This document shows positions 40,316 to 47,876 of a stretch of DNA of 64,000 nucleotides, piece by piece; the first letter of the stretch is position 1, and each line of letters starts with the position of its first letter. Source of the DNA: VAYN01 sp963702075. Lineage in GTDB: Bacteria > Actinomycetota > Thermoleophilia > Solirubrobacterales > 70-9. Location: the NCBI GenBank assembly GCA_963702075.1, contig OY969703.1, positions 1,860,001 through 1,924,000 of the forward strand, read 5' to 3'. The translations under genes were made by a program, and so were the position numbers. The notes below the pieces were generated by a model. It saw only the letters and a program-made list of their open reading frames with translations. It ran no database searches and was not told the origin of the DNA.

Positions 40316-42103
40316 CTAGATGTTGTTCTTGGAAGCGTGGTCTTCGGTGGAGGCGAGGAGGCGGCTCACCGCTTCCTCGGGATCGCGGAAGACCTCGCCG
40401 CGGACGAAGCGGCCGTCGTCGACGTCCCAGATCCAGGCGACCGGCATGTCGCGGATGCCGAGCGCTCGGCTGCGGGCGTAGACCCTTCCGCGGACCAGCA
40501 GCGAGCGGCCGTGGCTCTCGACGACCTTGGGGGTGATCAGCAGCTCGTCCCAGGCTTTTTCCACGTCGCGCATGTACTCGCGCAGGCCTTCCGGCCCGAC
40601 GTAGGGAGCGGTGCGGCCGAGCTGTTCGGCGGTGCCGACCGGGAAGAACCCCATCGAGTCGTCGCAGAGGGCGACGATCTCTTCCGGGTGGCGGCCGTTG
40701 AAGGCGGCATATAGCCGCTCGACCATCTCCCAGTCGGCCTCCGGGGCGGGCTCGACGTCAGCGGAGGCGGGCGCGATCGCGACGATCGCGGCGTCGTCGT
40801 CGAGCTCCCCGGCGGTGAACTCGTGCAGCGCGGTCTCGATCTGCTGTGCCGCTCGCGCCGGGCTGGTCAGGCCCGCGATCGCGGCGCGAAGCCTGTCCTC
40901 GCCGAAGCGGCCCTCCTCGCCCTCGGCCTCGGTGACCCCGTCGGTCACCACCACCAGCTGCTGGTCGCGCCCGACCGCAGTGGCGCTCAGGTCCCAGGCG
41001 TCCTCGGGGAAGGCGCCGAGCACCGGCGCCGGCCGGCACGCCTCGGCGACGGAGTCGCCGTCGATCAACAACGGCGGCGGATGGCCGGCGACTGCCAGTT
41101 GAACCGGCTCGGCAGGGTCTTCCGACATCGCCATCGCGGCGACGCTGCAAAGGGCGGTGCCGCGACGCGCGAGCAGCTCGCGGTTGAGCGTCCTCAGGGC
41201 GATCACGGGATCGCCGGTGATCGCTGCGGCGGTCCGCAGCGTGTAGCGGGCGTGGGCGGTGACGGCGGCGGCGTGGGCGCCGCGCCCGGTCACGTCCCCG
41301 ATCACGACCATCCAGCCGCCGACGATCCGGAAGGCGTCGTAGAAGTCGCCGCCGATCTCGTTCTCGGCCCCGGCCGGTCGGTACATCGCCGCAACCGACC
41401 AGTTGGGGATGTGGGGCAGCGGCGGCGGCAGCAGGCCTCGCTGCAGCGTCTCCGCGATCTCCGCTCGTTCGCGCTCGGCCCGCTCGAGGTCCGTGAACAG
41501 CCCCGCATTGTCGAGAGCGAGGGCGACGCGACCGGCGAGGAGGGTCACGAAGTGGATGTCGGAGGCGCTGAACCGACGACCGGAGGAGCCGACGCTGATC
41601 GTCAGCAGTCCCGTCGGCCGCCCGCGGGCGCGCAGCTCGACGGTCACCCCTGAGCGAACTCCGAGGCTGTGGAGGAAATCGAGGTCCTTCTCGTCGGCCG
41701 CGAATTCGCGCAGGTCCTCCTTGTTGCGCAGCTCGAACCGGCGCGGCTCCTGGCGCCCGCGGGTCGCGTCGGTGGCGATCTGCTCCTGCATGCGGGGCCC
41801 GCGGGCCTTCAAGCGCTCGGCGATCGCGGCGGCGTCCGGGCCGTCGACCCGCAGGGCCGCACGGCGGATGCTGTCGCCTTCGATCACGTCGATGGCACAG
41901 ATGTCCCCCATCTCGGGGACGATGATCTCGACTATCGACTCGAGCGTCTCGTCGAGCGTGCTGCCTTCGTCGGCCGCCCGCGAAATCTCGTCGAGCATCT
42001 GGAAGCGACGGTTGACCTGCCGCACCTTCCGCGTCGAGATCGTGGCGACGACAGCGACCGCCACGAGCGCCAGGGTGACGATGACGTCGCCGTAGAGAGG
42101 CAT
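40316..42103 (-). CDS. GAF-SpoIIE (PP2C) phosphatase with C-terminal SnoaL-like domain
   Basis: 595 residues from the ATG at 42103, which overlaps the SDR stop (TGATG). An N-terminal membrane segment (about 5-23), a GAF sensor domain (about 40-195), then a SpoIIE-type serine phosphatase (about 215-440) with all metal-binding motifs: GGDFYD, VIGDVTGRG, VVTDGVTEA and LDDDAAIVAI. The last 130 residues (WEMVERLYAAFNGRHPEEIV...) are a SnoaL/NTF2-like domain, an unusual addition. Such phosphatases act on STAS anti-anti-sigma proteins, so it may pair with an RsbW-like kinase such as that at 34.4 kb (inference). Confidence 0.9.
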   Translation of the reverse strand: MPLYGDVIVTLALVAVAVVATISTRKVRQVNRRFQMLDEISRAADEGSTLDETLESIVEIIVPEMGDICAIDVIEGDSIRRAALRVDGPDAAAIAERLKARGPRMQEQIATDATRGRQEPRRFELRNKEDLREFAADEKDLDFLHSLGVRSGVTVELRARGRPTGLLTISVGSSGRRFSASDIHFVTLLAGRVALALDNAGLFTDLERAERERAEIAETLQRGLLPPPLPHIPNWSVAAMYRPAGAENEIGGDFYDAFRIVGGWMVVIGDVTGRGAHAAAVTAHARYTLRTAAAITGDPVIALRTLNRELLARRGTALCSVAAMAMSEDPAEPVQLAVAGHPPPLLIDGDSVAEACRPAPVLGAFPEDAWDLSATAVGRDQQLVVVTDGVTEAEGEEGRFGEDRLRAAIAGLTSPARAAQQIETALHEFTAGELDDDAAIVAIAPASADVEPAPEADWEMVERLYAAFNGRHPEEIVALCDDSMGFFPVGTAEQLGRTAPYVGPEGLREYMRDVEKAWDELLITPKVVESHGRSLLVRGRVYARSRALGIRDMPVAWIWDVDDGRFVRGEVFRDPEEAVSRLLASTEDHASKNNI

Positions 42104-42915
42104 CAGCGCGGGTCGGCGCTCTGAGTCTGGTCGCCGGCGGTGCTGGTGGTCAGGGTCGCGGCGGCGCCGCCGCTGAGGACGCGCCGAGTCAAGGACGGGA
42201 GCAAGATCCGGGCGTAGGCGGCGAGAGCGTAGGGGCGCGGGACATAGCGCTCCGGCTTGCGGCCGGGACCGCACTCGTAGATCCCCTCGGCGACCTTTGC
42301 CGGTTTCGAGACGATCCAGCGGGTCAGGGCTTTCTCGCGCAGCTCGGTGGCGGGAAAGCCCTCGGTCTGGATGAAGCCCGGCAGGACGAGTCCGACGTGG
42401 ACGCCGTGCGGCTGCTCCTCCGCGTAGAGCGAGTCCGACCAGCCGATCAGGGCGAACTTGCTGGCGCTGTAGGAGCCGGTGCGGGCGCGGGAGACGCGGC
42501 CGGCGGTGCTGGCGACATTGACGATCGCGCTCGGCGCCGAGCGGCGAAGCAGCGGCAGCAGCGCCTCGGTGAGACGGACCGCGGCGTCGAAGTTGAGCTC
42601 CATATGGCGGTGGACGTTGGTGTGGCCGCCCTCGGCGAAGCTGGCGCGCCAAGAAGCGCCGGCGTTGTTGACGAGCAGGTGCAGCTCGCCCCCGTGCTCG
42701 GCTTCGAGATGACGGCGCAGGCGCTGCGGCGCGTCCTCTTCGGTGAGGTCGACCGCGACGAACGTGGCACGGCAGGGCAGCGTCGCGGCCAGCTCGCGCA
42801 GGCGCTCCTCACGCCGGGCGACCAGCACCAGCTCGGTGCCCGGCTCACGCGAGAGACGGATTGCGGTCGCCTCCCCGATCCCAGTCGAAGCCCCGGTTAC
42901 AAGTGCGACAGACAC
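42103..42915 (-). CDS. Short-chain dehydrogenase/reductase
   Basis: A 270-residue NAD(P)-dependent oxidoreductase with a Rossmann fold. Cofactor motif TGASTGIGEATA near residues 7-18, NNAGASW near 83, catalytic Ser in NVASTAGRVS and YSASK as Tyr-Lys. ARREER after strand 2 suggests NADP preference. The extended C-terminus (YVPRPYALAAYARILLP) is of the kind seen in SDRs acting on lipids or steroids. Starts at a GTG at 42915, 20 bases from the divergent ltrA start. Substrate unknown. Confidence 0.9.
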   Translation of the reverse strand: MSVALVTGASTGIGEATAIRLSREPGTELVLVARREERLRELAATLPCRATFVAVDLTEEDAPQRLRRHLEAEHGGELHLLVNNAGASWRASFAEGGHTNVHRHMELNFDAAVRLTEALLPLLRRSAPSAIVNVASTAGRVSRARTGSYSASKFALIGWSDSLYAEEQPHGVHVGLVLPGFIQTEGFPATELREKALTRWIVSKPAKVAEGIYECGPGRKPERYVPRPYALAAYARILLPSLTRRVLSGGAAATLTTSTAGDQTQSADPR

Positions 42916-42935
42916 ATTCGCAACAGTATTCGAGA

Positions 42936-44120
42936 ATGGAAACCTCGACCGAACGTAATCGCCGCATCAGCAGCATCCGCCGCGAAGGCGAGCGAGTGAC
43001 GCCGCTGGAGCTCTTCTTCGACCTCGTCTTCGTCCTCGCGATCACCCAGTGCACCGGCCTGATGTCTCACGACCAGAGCTGGTCGGGGCTCGTGCAGGGC
43101 CTGCTGATTCTCGCCGTGCTCTGGTGGGCCTGGGTCGGCTACGCCTGGCTGACCAGCGTCGTCGATCCCGAGGCGCTGGCGATCCGCGGCGTCATCTTCG
43201 TCGCGATGGCGGCGCTGCTGATCGTCGCGATCTGCGTCCAGGAGGCCTTCGGCAGCCTCGCCCTCGCGTTCGCCTTGGGGATCGGCGTCTTTCGCACCGC
43301 CCATATCGCCCTCTTCATGCTCGCCGGGGCGGCTACCGACGATGGCGACCTGCGCCGGTCGGTGGTCGGGCTCGCCGTCAGCACTGGACTCGCGGTCGGC
43401 ATCCTCGTCCTCGCCTCGCTCTTCGACGGCCTCGCCCAGGGAGCGCTGTGGGTGCTGGCGATCTTCCTCGACATGGCCGGCCCCTACTTCTTCGGCTCGG
43501 AGGGCTGGAAGCTTGTCCCCGGCCACTTCGCCGAGCGCCACGGCCTGATCGTCATCATCGCCCTCGGCGAGAGCATCGTCGCGATCGGCGTCGGCGCCGC
43601 CGGCACCCTAAACCTGGGAATCGGCACGGCCGCCGTGCTCGGTGTCTTCCTCGCCGCGGCCCTCTGGTGGACCTACTTCGACGTTGTCGCTCTGATCTCG
43701 GCGCGGCGGCTGGGCGAAGCGGAGCCCGGCCGCGTCCAGAACGAGCTCGCCCGCGACTCCTACTCCTACATCCACCTGCTCTTGGTCGCGGGGATCGTGC
43801 TGATGGCGCTGGGCATGAAGGTGACGATCGGCCACTGCTCCGAACACCTCCACGACGTGGCCGCCTTCGCCCTGCTCGGCGGGGTAGCGATCTACCTGCT
43901 GGGGCTGGTCGCCTTCCGCTACCGCCACGTCAAGACGATCAACCGCCACCGTCTCGGGCTGGCGATCGTCCTGCTCTTGCTGGTCCCGGTTGCCACCGCG
44001 GTGCCGGCACTGATCTCGCTGGCGATCGTCGTCGTATTGACCTGGGCGATGATCGCCTACGAGCACCGCGGCTACGGACCAGGGCGTGACGAGCTTCGGC
44101 GCGAAGCGAACACCGCGTGA
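42936..44120 (+). CDS. LtrA family membrane protein
   Basis: A 394-residue protein with about 10-11 membrane helices, of the low-temperature-requirement A family. Opening block VTPLELFFDLVFVLAITQ is diagnostic, and ERHGLIVIIALGESIVAIGVG is the second family signature. Listeria LtrA was linked to growth at low temperature; the biochemical function is unknown. The ATG at 42936 was chosen because the family begins with a short charged N-terminus. Confidence 0.88.
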   Translation: METSTERNRRISSIRREGERVTPLELFFDLVFVLAITQCTGLMSHDQSWSGLVQGLLILAVLWWAWVGYAWLTSVVDPEALAIRGVIFVAMAALLIVAICVQEAFGSLALAFALGIGVFRTAHIALFMLAGAATDDGDLRRSVVGLAVSTGLAVGILVLASLFDGLAQGALWVLAIFLDMAGPYFFGSEGWKLVPGHFAERHGLIVIIALGESIVAIGVGAAGTLNLGIGTAAVLGVFLAAALWWTYFDVVALISARRLGEAEPGRVQNELARDSYSYIHLLLVAGIVLMALGMKVTIGHCSEHLHDVAAFALLGGVAIYLLGLVAFRYRHVKTINRHRLGLAIVLLLLVPVATAVPALISLAIVVVLTWAMIAYEHRGYGPGRDELRREANTA

Positions 44121-44150
44121 CTCGAGGCACCCGCGGCGCCTGACGACGAA

Positions 44151-44172
44151 CATCCATCCATATAGGCATACT
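44151..44172 (+). promoter_or_regulatory. Promoter-like block ATCCATCCATATAGGCAT
   Basis: Located 44152-44169, 14 bases before the TTG start of the M42 peptidase. It matches the blocks at 17470 and 36080 in the pattern ATCCA-NN-YATATAG-NN-AT. The distance implies an almost leaderless message if TATAGG is the -10 box. Three matches in one window make it a candidate promoter class. Confidence 0.45.
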
Positions 44173-44183
44173 CCCTCAACCTT

Positions 44184-45230
44184 TTGACTACTCCCGACCT
44201 TCTCGACAAGCTCCTTCGCACCGGCGCGCCCTCCGGCTACGAGGCGCCCGCCGCTGAAGTCTGGCGCGAGGCCGCGTCCTTCGCGGAGGTCAGCGCCGAC
44301 GGCATCGGCTCGACGATCGCCCGGGTCGGCGAGGCCTTGCCGCTGGTCGCGATCGTCGGCCACATCGACGAGATCGGCCTTGTCGTCACCCACATCGATG
44401 AGAAGGGCTTTCTCTGGTTCGCCCCGATCGGCGGCTGGGATCCGCAGATCCTCGTCGGCCAGCGGGTCGAGATCCGCGGCAAGGACGGCCTCGTCCTCGG
44501 GGTCGCCGGTCGAAAGCCGATCCACCTGCTCGAGGCCGACCAGCGCAAGAAGGTGGTCGAGCTGAAAGGCATGCACATCGACATCGGCGCCGCCGATCGC
44601 GAGGAGGCCGAGGCCCTGGTCCGGGTCGGAGATCCGGTCGTGATCGCCACCGAACCGATGCCGGTCGCCGGAGACCGCCTCGTCTCGCGCTCGATGGACA
44701 ACCGCCTCGGCGCCTACGTCGCCCTCGAGAGCCTGCGGCGCTGTCACGAGGGCGACGGCCCGGGAGGCTCGATGGCGGCGGTTGCCGCAGTGCAAGAGGA
44801 GATCGGCCTCTTCGGAGCTCGCACCGCTTCCTTCCAGCTGCAGCCGGACATCGCGATCGCCGTCGACGTCACCCACGCCACCGATGCACCGGGCGTCGAC
44901 GAGAAGGAGATCGGCAGCCACCCGTTCGGCTCCGGCCCGGCGATCGGCCGCGGCTCCACCCTCTCGCCGAAGGTCTTCGAGCTGCTGGTCGAGACCGCCG
45001 AGGCCGAGGGGATCGAGTACTCGGTCAGCGCCAGCGGCCGCGGCACCAGCACCGACGCCGATGTGCTGCAGATCTCCCGCGCGGGGATCCCCACCGGCCT
45101 CGTCTCGATCCCGCTGCGCTACATGCACTCGCCGGTCGAGATGGTCGACCTGGGCGACGTCGAGGCGACGGTGCAGCTGCTGGCGGCATTCGGCGCCCGG
45201 TTGAGCGCCGACGTCGACCTCAGCCGCTGA
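44184..45230 (+). CDS. M42 family aminopeptidase (glutamyl aminopeptidase-like)
   Basis: A 348-residue two-metal peptidase from the TTG at 44184. Metal and catalytic residues: His in VGHIDEIGLVV, bridging Asp in RSMDNRLGAYVAL, Glu-Glu in AVQEEIGLFGA, Asp in AVDVTHATDAP, and the C-terminal His in YMHSPVEMV. The family forms dodecameric tetrahedral aminopeptidases that trim peptides after the proteasome or other proteases. The 3' end overlaps the convergent GGDEF gene by 11 bases. Confidence 0.92.
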   Translation: MTTPDLLDKLLRTGAPSGYEAPAAEVWREAASFAEVSADGIGSTIARVGEALPLVAIVGHIDEIGLVVTHIDEKGFLWFAPIGGWDPQILVGQRVEIRGKDGLVLGVAGRKPIHLLEADQRKKVVELKGMHIDIGAADREEAEALVRVGDPVVIATEPMPVAGDRLVSRSMDNRLGAYVALESLRRCHEGDGPGGSMAAVAAVQEEIGLFGARTASFQLQPDIAIAVDVTHATDAPGVDEKEIGSHPFGSGPAIGRGSTLSPKVFELLVETAEAEGIEYSVSASGRGTSTDADVLQISRAGIPTGLVSIPLRYMHSPVEMVDLGDVEATVQLLAAFGARLSADVDLSR

Positions 45231-46311
45231 CCAGCGCCGGCTCCCAGTCGTCTACGAAAATGCGGTCGCGGCCGCTGGCCTTTGCCGCATAGAGCGACGC
45301 GTCGGCGCGCGCCAGCAGGTCGTCGGTGTCGACGACCTCGGGCTCGGCGACGGCGACGCCGATGCTTAGCGAGACCGCGACGCCGACGGGGCGGCGATCG
45401 CGCACGCCCACCCGCAGTCGCTCGGCGATCTCGGAGGCGTCGACATGCCCAGCTCCGGGCAGGATCACCAGGATCTCCTCGCCGCCGACCCGGTAGATCG
45501 AGTCGCCGGCCCGCAGGGTCGCCCGCATCGTGTAGGCAACGTCCTGGAGGACGGCGTCGCCGGCGGCGTGGCCGTGCTCGTCGTTGACCCGCTTGAAGTG
45601 ATCGAGGTCGCAGAGGAGGAAGGCGTGGGAGGTGCCCGAGGCGGGATCGCACGGCTGCCCGTCGAGCTCGGCCAGCCGCTGCTCGAGCGCGTTGCGGTTG
45701 AAGAGACCGGTGAGCGGGTCGAGGGTCGAGCGATGGCGGTGGGCGCGGTCGGACTCGACCAGGGCGCCGGAGAGGATCACGGTGCTGACGATCAGGGCGG
45801 CGACTGCGATGACCTCCTGGCGCTCCTCCCAGGCCAGGTGGGGATCGGGCAGGACCGCCGCGGCAAGGAAGGTCGCCAGGACGTAGGCGGTGCCGAACAC
45901 CATTCCCCGCGGCTCGAAGCGGAATCCGAGCGTCACCGCCGGCAGGGCGAACCAGACCAGCGCCGGGCTGGCGGCACCGCCGGTGACGAGGACCGAGCCC
46001 AACAGCAGAGCGGGCAGTGCCGCCCACGCTCCCGCGACCCAGACCGCCGGACGCGGGCTGGTGCGCATGAAGCGATCGGCGACTGAGAAACCGGCAAGGC
46101 CGCCGGCCAGCAGCGGGATCCACCAATAACCGACCTCGTCGCCGCCCCCCACGGCCAGGGCCAGCGCGAGGATCCCGAAGCAGGCAAGCCGGTAGCGCCG
46201 CAGCCGCTCCTCCATGTCGAGCAGGCGCTCGCGGCGCGCCTCCTCGTGGATGGAGACGAGAGTCTCGGCGTTAGCGCTCATCTGCCGCCATCGACCCAGC
46301 AAAAACTTCAC
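45220..46311 (-). CDS. Membrane-bound GGDEF diguanylate cyclase
   Basis: 363 residues from a GTG at 46311 (an ATG at 46281 is possible). A helical start, about six membrane segments (45-190), then a C-terminal GGDEF domain from about residue 200 (DPLTGLFNRNALEQRL, CDLDHFKRVNDEHGHAAGD). The active-site motif is GGEEI and an inhibitory RxxD (RAGD) lies five residues before it, so it is predicted to be active and product-inhibited. It should make c-di-GMP. No EAL or HD-GYP gene is near. Confidence 0.92.
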   Translation of the reverse strand: MKFLLGRWRQMSANAETLVSIHEEARRERLLDMEERLRRYRLACFGILALALAVGGGDEVGYWWIPLLAGGLAGFSVADRFMRTSPRPAVWVAGAWAALPALLLGSVLVTGGAASPALVWFALPAVTLGFRFEPRGMVFGTAYVLATFLAAAVLPDPHLAWEERQEVIAVAALIVSTVILSGALVESDRAHRHRSTLDPLTGLFNRNALEQRLAELDGQPCDPASGTSHAFLLCDLDHFKRVNDEHGHAAGDAVLQDVAYTMRATLRAGDSIYRVGGEEILVILPGAGHVDASEIAERLRVGVRDRRPVGVAVSLSIGVAVAEPEVVDTDDLLARADASLYAAKASGRDRIFVDDWEPALVSG

Positions 46312-46362
46312 TTGAATTTGAACGGAGCTAGCCAGTACTCCGCTGTTTATGAGCTGCAGCGG

Positions 46363-47421
46363 TCAGCCGACCGTTTGCAGCTCTTTCGGCGTCGAGCTGA
46401 GATTCCGCAGCCCGTCCTCGGTGACCACGACGAGGTCCTCGATCCGCACCCCGAGCTTGCCCGGCAGGTAGATCCCGGGCTCGACGGTCACCACTTCCCC
46501 AGGGGCGAGGACGTCATCGGAGCGCAGCGAGAGTCGCGGCGCCTCGTGTAGCTCGAGGCCGACGCCGTGGCCGAGGCCATGGCCGAAGCGCTCGCCGTGA
46601 CCGGCGGCGTCGATCGCCTCGCGGGCGACCTTGTCGACGTCTTCGCCTTTGACCCCCGCCCGGATCGCGTCCAGCGAGTCCTGCTGCGCCCTGCGCACGA
46701 CTTCGTAGACCTCGATCGCCTCCTCGCCGGGGTCGCCGGTGGCGAAGGTGCGGGTGCCGTCCGAGCAGTAGCCCTCGATCGCCGCCCCCATGTCGAAGAC
46801 GACGAGCTCGCCCTTGCCGATCTCCCGCTCGCCGGGCTCGGCGTGCGGCAGCGCCCCGTTGGGGCCGGCGGCGACGATCGCCGGGAAGGACGGGTCCCCG
46901 CCGAGCTCGCGGACCCGCGCTTCGAAGGCGCGGGCGACCTCGCGCTCGGTCTTGCCCGCCAGCCCCCGCTCGCTGCTCCAGCGCAGGGCCTCGTCGGCCA
47001 GCTTCGCGGCCTCCTCGATCAGCTCCAGCTCGCCGGCGTCCTTGACCCGCCGTAGCTCCTCCACCCGGCCGCCGGCGGGGACCATCTCGACCCGGTCGGC
47101 GAGTTTCTCCTTCAGTTTCTCCAGCAGTCGCACCGCCATCTGGTCGTCTTCGAACCCGACGCGCCCCTGCAGGGGCTTGGCGATCCCGCCGAGCCAGTCG
47201 TCGGCGATCGTGTGGATCTCCCAGCCCTCGACCTCGGCTTCGGCGCGCTCGGTGTAACGGAAGTCGGTGAAAAAGAGGCGCACGCCGGGGCCGCAGACGC
47301 AGGCGCCGTTGGTGCCGGTGAAACCGGTCAGGTAGCGGATGTTGATCAGGTTGAAGACCAGCATCCGGTCGAGCTCGCGCTCGGCCAAGCCCTGCTCGAG
47401 GCGATCGCCGCGCCCGCGCAT
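46363..47421 (-). CDS. pepP: M24 family Xaa-Pro peptidase (PepP/PepQ-like)
   Basis: A 352-residue two-metal aminopeptidase or dipeptidase. The N-terminal creatinase-like domain covers about 1-120; the pita-bread catalytic domain follows with metal ligands in VFDMGAAIEGYCSDGTRTF (two Asp), GHGLGHGVGLELHEAP (His), VTVEPGIYL (Glu) and GVRIEDLV (Glu). Start ATG overlaps the aroQ stop (ATGA). The aroQ-pepP-efp order is widely conserved in Gram-positive bacteria, but here five genes separate it from efp. Confidence 0.92.
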   Translation of the reverse strand: MRGRGDRLEQGLAERELDRMLVFNLINIRYLTGFTGTNGACVCGPGVRLFFTDFRYTERAEAEVEGWEIHTIADDWLGGIAKPLQGRVGFEDDQMAVRLLEKLKEKLADRVEMVPAGGRVEELRRVKDAGELELIEEAAKLADEALRWSSERGLAGKTEREVARAFEARVRELGGDPSFPAIVAAGPNGALPHAEPGEREIGKGELVVFDMGAAIEGYCSDGTRTFATGDPGEEAIEVYEVVRRAQQDSLDAIRAGVKGEDVDKVAREAIDAAGHGERFGHGLGHGVGLELHEAPRLSLRSDDVLAPGEVVTVEPGIYLPGKLGVRIEDLVVVTEDGLRNLSSTPKELQTVG

Positions 47422-47876
47422 CAGGGAGCGACCCCGAGCTCGCGGGCCAGCAGCTCCAGCGCCTCCTGATAGCCGCCGGGGCCCTTGCCGGCGATCTTGG
47501 CGACGACGAGGCCGTCGAAGACTGAGAGCCGGCGCCAGTCGTCGCGCGCCTCGACGTCGGAGAGGTGGACCTCGACCGCGGGCAGCCGGGTCAGCTCCAG
47601 GGCGTCGGCGATCGCCCGGCTGTAGTGCGTCCAGGCGCCGGCGTTGACGATAACCGCGTCGGCGAGGTCGACAGAGCGGTGCAGGTATTCGCAGAACTCG
47701 CCCTCGGAGTTGGTTTGGAAGAAGATCGGTTCGAGGCCGAGCTCGTGCGCCCAGCCGGAGATCTGCTGCTCCAGCTGGGCCAGCGAGATGCCGCCGTAGA
47801 TGCTGGCGTCGCGGCGCTCGAGCACGTCGAAGTTGACCCCGTGAAGAACGGCGACTCGGTTGCTCACGGTTGGCAT
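47421..47876 (-). CDS. aroQ: Type II 3-dehydroquinate dehydratase
   Basis: Third step of the shikimate pathway. 151 residues, dodecamer-type. Motifs: LHGVNFDVLERRDASIYGG (catalytic Tyr, in place of the usual LGxREPxxYG), FFQTNSEGEFCEYLH, VNAGAWTHYS and EVHLSDVEARDDWR (catalytic His). The first loop is altered from the commoner NLNLLGxRE pattern, as LHGVNFDVLERRD, which may affect lid closure. Its ATG overlaps the aroKB stop (ATGA). Confidence 0.92.
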   Translation of the reverse strand: MPTVSNRVAVLHGVNFDVLERRDASIYGGISLAQLEQQISGWAHELGLEPIFFQTNSEGEFCEYLHRSVDLADAVIVNAGAWTHYSRAIADALELTRLPAVEVHLSDVEARDDWRRLSVFDGLVVAKIAGKGPGGYQEALELLARELGVAP

